From Argopecten irradians (lineage: Eukaryota > Mollusca > Bivalvia > Pectinida > Pectinidae): a DNA stretch of 64,000 nucleotides. The translations under genes were made by a program, and so were the position numbers. The stretch covers positions 52,504,284 through 52,568,283 of the forward strand of contig NC_091136.1 of assembly GCF_041381155.1 (NCBI RefSeq), written 5' to 3'. The number at the start of each line of letters is the position of its first letter. The stretch's first letter is position 1. The notes under the pieces are model-generated. The model was not told the origin of the DNA. It saw nothing but the letters and a program-made list of their open reading frames with translations, and searched no databases. Below, one piece after another: positions 56,830 through 64,000 of this stretch.

Positions 56830-57860
56830 AACTTCTGGAAATTACTTGGAAAATCAAAGCTATTTGCGGATGATACGAAAACTTACGGATCATGTAACCG
56901 ACTTGAAGATTCCGAAAAAATTCAAAATGATTTGGACAAATTAAGTGAATGGTCAACACTATGGCAATTGAAGTTTAATTCATCTAAGTGTAAAACACTA
57001 CATTTTGGACAAAGAAATCCCAACTTTGAGTATATCATGCGAGAAGAAGATGGATCCATACAACAAATTACTTGCGACAAATATGAGAAAGACCTTGGAG
57101 TTACTTTCGACACAGAACTTAAGTTTAGTCTACATGTGGCAAATTGTGCGAAAAAGGCGAACAGGCTAATTGGAATGATAAAGCGATCATTCACGATGTT
57201 GGACAAGGATATGTTTCTTCCACTCTATAAGTCTCTAATACGACCACAACTGGAATACTCAGTAACAATTTGGAACCCAATTCTGAAAAAGGATATAATT
57301 GAGTTAGAAAACGTGCAAAGACGTGCAACAAAACAAGTGCATGGACTCCGTGAAACACCATATACGGAAAGACTGAAACTTTTGGGCCTACCAACTCTAC
57401 AATACAGGAGACTACGATATGATATGATCCAAGTGTTTAGAATTATTAATGGTTTCGACAAAACGAGCCATTCTGCTAATGGATTACTCCCCCGGAACAA
57501 AGATAGGAGAACGAGAGGTCACAACAAAACGCTTAAAAACAGCAGTCAAGACTTCGGTGCAGGAGTAATTCCTTTGCTTTAAGAGTAGAGAACACATGGA
57601 ATAATTTATCGTACAACGTGGTTAACTCGGAAAGCATTAATTTATTAAAATCAAACTTAAACAATGAGTGGAAGAATAATCCTTTGAAATTTAAGCCAGA
57701 TTTCTACAGTGAGATCTAACTGCTAGTCCAAACCTCGTGTATTTGTGTACATATGATTGAGCTGTTGTGCCAGGTGAAGAGAACTTTATTTCACCTGAAG
57801 TATATTATTTTAATATATGTAAAATGGATTGTACATTTTTATCAAGTGTTTGTACAATAG
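56830..57860 (+). mobile_element. 5'-truncated LINE (reverse transcriptase C-terminal part)
   Basis: The coding part begins at about 56,835 with KSKLFADDTKTYG, where FADD is the metal-binding box of the reverse transcriptase. It continues through LSEWSTLWQLKFNSSKC, KDLGVTFDTELKFS, RPQLEYSVTIWNP and VQRRATKQVHGL, the thumb and post-thumb of non-LTR retrotransposons of the Jockey/CR1 kind. The first frame stops at 57,582. A shift near 57,560 moves the reading to SFALRVENTWNNLSYNVVNS and ..NNEWKNNPLKFKPDF, ending TAA near 57,718, the usual C-terminus of such ORFs. Everything upstream of FADD is missing, the normal result of incomplete target-primed reverse transcription. It is a dead copy. Confidence 0.85.
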
Positions 57861-58039
57861 TTTTTAGAAAACGGAAACAAGTGCCATTAATGGAAAGCAC
57901 AGACTTTATATATATATTGGATCGGAAGATCTAAAATTAAGTGAAGGAAACGAACTTGATTACATCGGACATTCGCAACTCGATGAAATCTACATAACAG
58001 AAGTCGAAAGTAAAGGTGGTCTAGAGATCAGGTCAATCA

Positions 58040-58095
58040 GGTATAAAATGAGAATGGCGCGAAATCCCGTCGACACCGTGACGTCACAACAGAGA
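58040..58095 (+). repeat. Repeat family B fragment
   Basis: GAGAATGGCGCGAAATCCCG, then TGACGTCACAAC (CRE at 58,079-58,086). Only the E2F-CRE core of the family remains, between two LINE fragments. Confidence 0.55.
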
Positions 58096-58109
58096 TATCA
58101 TCTTTATTT

Positions 58110-58977
58110 CATTTAGCAAATAGGCTAAAAAGCCTTTGTGCAAAACAAATACAGACATGAAAATGGTAAACAGACTTTTCTGGAAAAAGAATGTACACTA
58201 TATATATATATATAAATAAAAAAGAAATCAGCGAAAGGATGCATACAACAAATATATCAATTATCAAATAATATTGAATTTCTAACTTCATAAGCTCTGT
58301 GAACAAAGATAGCTAAATTTTTAACAATGCTACTATTTTCTGAAGTCAAGAGATCTATAAATTTAGTCATATTAGGCCTAAACCAAAATTTCTTTTTTAA
58401 CAGTTTTGATCTAATATCTACATAAATAGGACATTCCAAGATAAAATGATATTCATCTTCAATTTTTGCACAATTAAATCAATATCTCAAATCGACTGGA
58501 ATTGGATTAGGCTTATGCCATAGGAGCATGTATAGGATCTACATTATTATTCAATATATTTAAATAATGATCATTTAATCGGTCAAGAGTATCCGCATTC
58601 GTCAGCGCTCTTCTACCAGAATTAACAGGCAGTACGTAACATAAACATAGGAAAATATATCTCTCAAAACCAAAGTAATCTTTTGAAAGTTGCATAATGA
58701 TAATATCATCAGAATCCTTGTTAACAATGTTGATACCCTGTGAGATTGTATCTCTTACATATACAATAAGGCAACCAGAGTCTCTTTTAGTATTTTTAAC
58801 ATATACAGTTCTATGCAGGGGAAAACATGTAAAATTTTCAATCTCAATATCCCGCAATGGAGATGACCACGTCTCGGTAAACAAAAGAATGTCATTAACA
58901 TCAATAAGTTTTTTTTTTTTAAAGAAATCGCTGTTCAGTTTGTTACTTCTCTTAGTAACTAACCCTTGACAGTTCAT
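58110..58977 (-). mobile_element. Internally deleted LINE (endonuclease start joined to C-terminus)
   Basis: On the minus strand, 58,977-58,513 encodes the start of an APE-type endonuclease: NCQGLVTKRSNKL, then DILLFTETW, SGCLIVYVRDTIS and YIFLCLCYVLP. Only the first third of the domain is present. Directly after it, 58,497-58,257 encodes CAKIEDEYHFILECPIYVDI and IVKNLAIFVHRAYEVRN, the C-terminal tail known from mollusc non-LTR elements, where a Cys/His-like EYHF..CP motif ends the ORF. Reverse transcriptase is missing between them, so about 3 kb was lost. Orientation is opposite to the LINE fragment at 56.8 kb and the family differs. Confidence 0.75.
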
Positions 58978-59087
58978 GTAAACAAGTCTAATGCTGTCCT
59001 TACCTGCGTACGCGCACGTGCAACCTTCGCTAACCTAGTCACTGTACGAGTCTCCGCCCCTTGCCGCTTCCATTGGCTCGCTTTCCT

Positions 59088-59180
59088 GCGACATTGCGTA
59101 TTGATTCGGAAAAAAAAAACTTGGAAAATCAATGGAATCGTACGTTTAAACGTATTTCTTTTTATTAGGTAGTCTGAAAA
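59088..59180 (+). repeat. Repeat family B fragment
   Basis: ACATTGCGTATTGATTCGGA, poly-A, then AATCGTACGTTTAAACGTAT and AGGTAGTCTGAAAA match the second half of the 12.2-kb copy. Confidence 0.55.
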
Positions 59181-59189
59181 TCCTTTCCT

Positions 59190-59775
59190 TAGGTATGTTA
59201 AGGACTGAAAAGGTACCTTAATAGACGGACTCGCTACTGTATGTAGAAATTCCATCGCATGGAGTGGGTCGTCCGCGTTAAAGGCCCACTACCTTTCCGG
59301 AGCAAAATTTAAAGGTTTCTAAAAATCACAAATAACATAAGAAAATTTATACGGATGGCCTAATATGAGGTTACAACGCCAAACATATGCAAGTTATCCT
59401 GCGTAATATATGATAACAGTTGGGTTTCATCCCGCTCTTTTGCCTTCTGCTGCAGTGATAATCAACTACCGCGCGGTATTTAGCACGACGGCGGGAAACA
59501 TAAGACGACCCGCGTTATGAAAATTAACATTTTATTTATCTAAATTAAATTGTTCAGAAGACGATGATAAGTGTAGCATTACCGGTAAGTTGATAACTTA
59601 TGCGACTCTATAAAATAATCGATCTCGTTTTACATTTCCATTTTAAAAATTAAAAGCTGTTTCGGAAAGGTAGTGGGCCTTTAAATGACTCTTCATACGA
59701 CTTGGTCAGTGGACAACCACAGTTGGGTGAGTTTGAATATTTAGTTTATCGATTTTCTTTTTCTTTCTGTTAACA
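59190..59775. other. Intergenic, likely repeat-derived
   Basis: AAAGGCCCACTACCTTTCCG near 59,280 is the reverse complement of CGGAAAGGTAGTGGGCCTTT near 59,662, so a roughly 400-bp element with terminal inverted repeats of about 20 bp spans 59,279-59,682. No ORF lies inside. Confidence 0.55.
59279..59682. mobile_element. Short inverted-repeat element (MITE-like)
   Basis: Terminal inverted repeats TAAAGGCCCACTACCTTTCC (from 59,279) and its complement GGAAAGGTAGTGGGCCTTTA (to about 59,682) bound 400 bp of non-coding sequence. A TTAA-like duplication cannot be settled by eye. Size and structure fit a non-autonomous DNA transposon; no transposase is present. Confidence 0.6.
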
Positions 59776-59777
59776 TG

Positions 59778-59960
59778 TACAGTGGAACTTGGTTGATACG
59801 AACTCGGTTAATTCGACAAACCCGGCTTAATACGAAGTACTTTGACGGTCCCGGCAGAATTTCCTCTTTATATTTGTTTAAAGAACTCGGATAATACGAA
59901 GTAAATTTTGGGTCCGAATGAAAAAAATCATACATAACTCGAAATGGGATTTTTTTGGAC
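59778..59960 (+). repeat. Pogo/Tigger-like element end
   Basis: TACAGTGGAACTTGGTTGAT, ACGAACTCGGTTAATTCGAC and GGCTTAATACGAAGTAC repeat a TTAATTCGAA/GATACGAA theme. CAGTGGAACCT..GGTTAATTCGAA is the typical outer end of pogo/Tigger elements (family knowledge). The opposite end and transposase are not in view. Confidence 0.4.
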
Positions 59961-60567
59961 AACGAGATCGCCGAAAATGCCGATTTCTTTTTCATACATC
60001 TGCCGTAGAACGGCTTTTCAAAATATATATCTAGATTTTCTTGTTATAATTTTGCAACTACCATCGGTGATTTTGACATCTCTCTTTTTCGCATCGTTTT
60101 ACGACATGAAACTAGTCTATATATGCTTTTTAACATTAACTTAAAAAAGAACACGTTGCCTTTATTAAAGAACGCGAACTGAGATCTCCACCCCCTATAC
60201 TTCAAATACATCATATTTAGGGAATTTTTAAATAAATATTTATTCTGATAATAGTTCAGGAACAAGTGTACCATATCAATTAAATTCTTTAATTACACTC
60301 AGATACACATTGTGCATAACAAGAGGTCATACATATATAATTCAATTTTAAGGTATGACAGGCAAAATTAAATGCATTATTTGTATAAAGATTCAAACTT
60401 TTAAAACAAATTCAGTGTGTCATACCATCCTGACCACACCTCTGGTATATCCCCGAATAAATATACTAATAATATATTGTGTACACATGCCCGTATGTTG
60501 CGAGTGAAACAAGCCACAGGGACCTCAGAATCAGCAAATGTTTACTACATTTAGACCTATCCTATAA

Positions 60568-60645
60568 TTTATATATATATATATATATATATATAACCTG
60601 TTAAACAAATATATATATATATATATATAAAACCTGTTAAACAAT
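60568..60645 (+). repeat. Duplicated AT microsatellite
   Basis: Two (AT)n tracts of about 22-28 bp are each followed by AACCTGTTAAACAA, so the whole tract plus its flank has duplicated. Confidence 0.85.
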
Positions 60646-61381
60646 AACACCAATGACATATATAAACATAAATATTTTTTATGTAATATCTAGACCGATT
60701 AAACACCCAAATATCAACATCACACAAAACTATGTTAACCACCAGGATAGTTCCAGATAATACCCATATCACTGTTGACCTATACTAGTGGACTTCCGGT
60801 TATATCTTAGGGATGGAATCTGCGGTGTAAGGTATGTATGCATGGAGTTGTTACATCACATACATAGAATATCATAAGCCTTGTATGAGGGCCTAACGGA
60901 ACTTAGACCACTCCTTTACGTGTGTCGTGTTGTCATATAGGATAAGATAGGTAGATAGAAAATGACTGGTGGTAAAATCAACGAAAGCCTACCTAATTTC
61001 ACAGTTCCATGCCCGTGATAAATACCTGAATGTTGAACTTAACATTTAGTAATAAGTAATGAATGAAAAGTGTTCAATAAATAAGAAAGATTTGTTATCA
61101 ACACGTGTATAGATAAACTGAAAAAACTGGCAATATTTCCTGTTGGTTTGTCACGAATGTTTTTGTTTACTTAAACTGCCTTGTAACTGTAATATCGATC
61201 AGCTGTGTCAAGAATTTATAAGTTCTAAAACGGGGTTATCTCCCGTTCACCACAGCTGACATTTTATCATCACGAACAAACCCAACCCCCACAACACGGA
61301 ATTGGGAGCGGCTCACACGTGTGAATATATTTTTATTTAGACTGTACAGGTGACGTTGCTTATTATTCACATGGCATGAAA

Positions 61382-61406
61382 ACGATGATGATGATGATGA
61401 TGATGA
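61382..61406 (+). repeat. (GAT)n microsatellite
   Basis: Eight consecutive GAT units. No coding context is supported on either strand. Confidence 0.85.
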
Positions 61407-61622
61407 GTAGGTTTGGGTTGTATACTTTTGGTACATCAGAACTTATCTAATTTTTGTTCTTGTAATAAACATAACATAATGCAATACCCACGGAGGTAAT
61501 AAAACTATACCGCTCATTCTTACTAAAGCAAAGGCCATATGTGGGCTGTTTCAAGTGGGCAATAAAAGTTATATACATACATTTTTATTGTTTAAAAGGA
61601 TTATTTACTTCACCGAAAATCA

Positions 61623-61962
61623 ATGCTGAGACAAGGCAGACACGTCTATAGAGCTATAGAATCCTTAACCCACGGAAATAGAGCTCGATGTTTACGGGGT
61701 AATATGGAGAGAGAGAAAACATACCCATTGTCAACTTTACGACAAGCACAAGTCAAAAAAGATAATGAATCTAAAGTTGCCAGCGAATCCGATTCTGAGG
61801 AAGAGGAAAAGGATTCCAGTGAGAAACACGCTCCGACTCCGAAGAAATCTTTGCCTCTGTGGGCTAAGATAGGATTGTCCATCGCTGGTGGTGCGACAGC
61901 TGTGCTGGCCACGCCAGTCGTGCTTGGCGCTGTTGGATTCTCTGCCGGAGGAGTAGTAGCAG
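61623..61962 (+). CDS. ISG12/IFI27-like protein, first coding exon
   Basis: ATG at 61,623 to a donor GCAG|GTATAT at 61,963 (phase 1), 113 codons. The N-terminus (MLRQGRHVYRAIESLTHGNR) is basic and lacks acid for the first 12 residues, plausible as a mitochondrial targeting sequence. An acidic serine-rich segment follows at about 54-67 (ESDSEEEEKDSSEK). The C-terminal half, LPLWAKIGLSIAGGATAVLA, TPVVLGAVGFSAGGVVAG, matches the first helix pair of the ISG12/IFI6-IFI27 family, whose hallmark is PVVLGAVGF.AGG. In vertebrates these interferon-induced proteins act in mitochondria, promote apoptosis and restrict viruses; in molluscs they are induced on infection (family knowledge). The rest of the domain (usually GS.AA...) must lie in a later exon, which I cannot find before the window ends. 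Confidence 0.78.
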
Positions 61963-61972
61963 GTATATAATA

Positions 61973-62420
61973 TCAGACTCTTCATATATGGATATAAATT
62001 AAAGGATAGAAATATTCTACCCGAGGGTCACAAAATTTTGTAAAACTCGAGGCATTGAGTATTTTTCTCTCATACCTCAGTTGTCATTATTACAATTTTA
62101 CCAGTATGTTAGCCCAACATTTTCAAACAAATATGAAAAAAATTGCGACTGCGAGTTCATTCTCCATTCATAAAAAATGTGTGACATTTCAATGCAAATT
62201 ATATTGTTTTACTTCTTAATAGTAAAAAGCAGTATAGTTTCGGAAAATAACATTTTACCGAAACAAATGTTAATTTTGTTCAGCAAGTAACGTCACGAAG
62301 CTGCATTACATGTAATAAGCCATGTGATACAGCTGCATTACATGTAATAAGCCATGTGATACAGCCTCATCCAACAGAGTGGATTGCATCGGATAAGTCA
62401 GCATTACACCTGTAGGTATG
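61973..62420 (+). repeat. Repeat family A, copy 5
   Basis: Starts AGACTCTTCATATATGGATA and ATATTCTACCCGAGGGTCAC, lacks the second hairpin arm, then follows the 9-kb copy's tail (CTCTCATACCTC, AATTGCGACTGCGAGTTC) and ends ATTACACCTGTAGGTATG. It begins 10 bp after the ISG12-like exon's donor. An internal 32-bp tandem duplication (AGCTGCATTACATGTAATAA, GCCATGTGATAC) lies at about 62,300-62,364. Confidence 0.65.
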
Positions 62421-63219
62421 TTTACACGCACTGATAATCAGGACCTGAATAAAGTTCTTGTAGGTTCTCTCATGTCTGTACACAAATCTTTGTAGTTCTT
62501 GATGTTTCATGTGTGTCATATATCAACTTGTTGTCTTGTTTCTGAACTTCGCTAGAAAGAATCTGTCGCCATGCTAAGCTTAACAATGGCTGTATCAAGA
62601 CGATTGAACCAGAAATGATGCATCAGTTTATTTTTCATACTTGTGAATCAAGATGAGCTTTTAATATGTTATTCACCACCAAAAATTACCAACTTTTTGA
62701 AAATTAGAGTGCTTTCAATGCATAGGTTTTAATTTTACATGTACAAACAAGACGTGAAAATGATTTTTGGCAGCACTGCCAAAATCATTATGGTTTTCAA
62801 TAGATTAACGTTGAAAAATAGCATGTCAAACTTTTCGCCCAGTTATGGCACATATAACTTAAATTTGAGATCCATCTTGATGCTGGTCATTCATGATGCC
62901 AACGTCACATCCTCCCTCAGTGAGTATTCAGTGCTTTAAATATTTCTACTGAAATTATAGCCACACGGCTTTGATTATGTTATTTTTTTCATATTCGTTT
63001 TTTATCAAAATCGACAGAGTTTGGTACGTTTCTCGTGAGAGGAAACGCACCATATTTGTGTCGTTCCTTGACCCCAAGGCCAACGACAGTGAGTGGTTTG
63101 GTTCACAGGGGCTTACTGTCCTAAGAATTCTTGGCTCCAGCCGCATTACCAAACCTAGTCTTTTAAAAGTGCCTAGTGTGGTTATTTTGGTGTCACTGTT
63201 GAATAATTTATTTGTCTTT
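62421..63219. other. Probable intron of the ISG12-like gene
   Basis: AT-rich, with no acceptor followed by ISG12-like coding. Nothing else is recognised. Confidence 0.35.
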
Positions 63220-63535
63220 TTTCATACTAAAGCTGGCTTTCTGATTGGCAGATACTTTTACTTCATACTACTATAATATTTTTTTCATACCAAATCTGGC
63301 TTTCTGATTGGCCAATATTTTTTTTGCATACCACTATAAAAAAACCACTCCGATAATGGCGCGAAACCCCGACGTTACAAATGTATCGTGACGTCACATT
63401 AGAGACATTGACGTTGCGTATTGATTCGGAAAAAAGAATCCCTTTAAAAAACCATTATAAAGTTACATTTAAACATACTTCATTTTATCAAATAGAGTAT
63501 AAAATTAATTATAAGTATTGATGTCACTATTTTTA
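63220..63535 (+). repeat. Repeat family B copy
   Basis: Two tandem starts (AAAGCTGGCTTTCTGATTGG at about 63,229 and AAATCTGGCTTTCTGATTGG at about 63,293) precede GGCGCGAAACCCCGACGTTA, TGACGTCA (63,389-63,396) and GCGTATTGATTCGG. It ends ATTGATGTCACTATTTTTA without the hairpin. Confidence 0.7.
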
Positions 63536-64000
63536 GGTCACCTGAGACGAATCGCCTTTTGACCGTCGTCGTGCGTCGTCCGTCGTATGGCGATAAACAA
63601 TTTACTTTATCGACTTCTTCTCCAAAACTCCTGAACCAAAATTGTTGAAATTTTGCAGAAACCTTCCATAGCCAAAGGTCAACCAAATTTGTGAATTGTA
63701 CGGTCCCAGCCCCAAGGGGCCTGAGGGGTGGGGCCAAAAGGGGTCAAATAGGCTAAAACTTCAAAAATCTTCTTCTGAAATTCCAGAAAACGTAGAATCA
63801 AATACTCTTCATAGATTGAAAGGTCTTGAGGTCCTTTACAAAAATTGTGAATTATATGACCCTGGGGTCTCACGTTCCCCCCTGGGTAAGGGGTCAAGTT
63901 TACTATAGTTTATATTGGGAAAACACATTTTTGAGCATTATTTGGTCATTCTAATAGGAAACAAGAACTATTGGAGAACAGCAAAGCTCGCCTATTCAGA
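63536..64000 (+). repeat. Dispersed bivalve-type repeat, runs off the window
   Basis: From AGGTCACCTGAGACGAATCG through CCGTCGTCGTGCGTCGTCCG, TCTTCTCCAAAACTCCTGAA and AAGGGGCCTGAGGGGTGGGG, with a second half that repeats the ..GAAATTCCAGAAA..GGTCCTTTACAAAAA..TTGTGAATT theme. This text is familiar as a very abundant mollusc interspersed repeat. It abuts family B exactly. Confidence 0.6.

Larger units (their letters stand above)
59961..61600. other. Intergenic with microsatellites
   Basis: Holds two AT tracts (60,568-60,640) and a GAT tract (61,382-61,406). No gene is supported. Confidence 0.4.

Noticed and set aside
58697-58969. Plus-strand ORF opposite the LINE endonuclease
   Set aside because: It is the antisense shadow of the endonuclease reading frame.

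Overview
The window looks like AT-rich nuclear DNA from a marine mollusc, most likely a bivalve. It has intron-bearing animal genes, a copper chitin/cellulose-type oxidase (AA15 LPMO), an ABCC10/MRP7-like transporter, an ISG12/IFI27-like exon and a dense load of short fold-back repeats. The species cannot be told from the sequence, and the phylum is inferred from gene content and repeat style. I see no LTR element, Polinton or other capsid-bearing fossil, and no rRNA, CRISPR or convincing tRNA gene.

Layout. 0.5-7.3 kb: an unplaced 125-codon ORF, then the 3' exons (+) of a single-pass membrane protein whose tail carries a DxxxLL-type sorting motif. 9-13.3 kb: a gene-free cluster of long palindromes and fold-back repeats. 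13.7-15.5 kb: a two-exon gene for a secreted helical plus NHL/propeller-like protein. 18.1-18.9 kb: a 32-bp minisatellite. 20.2-27.2 kb: a complete 15-coding-exon ABCC10-like transporter (about 1,385 aa). 29.3-34.35 kb: a broken paralogue of the 13.7-kb gene, so the two copies flank the transporter. 35.2-37.5 kb: a 2.4-kb nested palindromic element. 37.8 kb: a SINE-like repeat. 38.2-39.4 kb and 45.0-46.1 kb: two paralogous type II membrane GT-A-like glycosyltransferase genes, both on the minus strand; the second has a candidate upstream exon with a short in-frame ORF. 51.05-54.5 kb: a three-exon AA15 LPMO gene with a 74-bp minisatellite in intron 2. 56.8-59.0 kb: two LINE fragments in opposite orientation, one with its middle deleted. 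61.6-62.0 kb: the first coding exon of an ISG12-like gene. 62-64 kb: dispersed repeats.

Nothing here is a multi-gene operon-like system. The genes are separate animal loci: membrane export (ABCC10), Golgi-type glycosylation (GT pair), extracellular polysaccharide oxidation (LPMO), a secreted propeller protein and a mitochondrial/innate-immune type protein (ISG12). The most unusual signal is at repeat level. One dispersed family (B) carries a CRE, usually an E2F-type site and in several copies a CCAAT box, and long near-perfect palindromes cluster upstream of the propeller gene.
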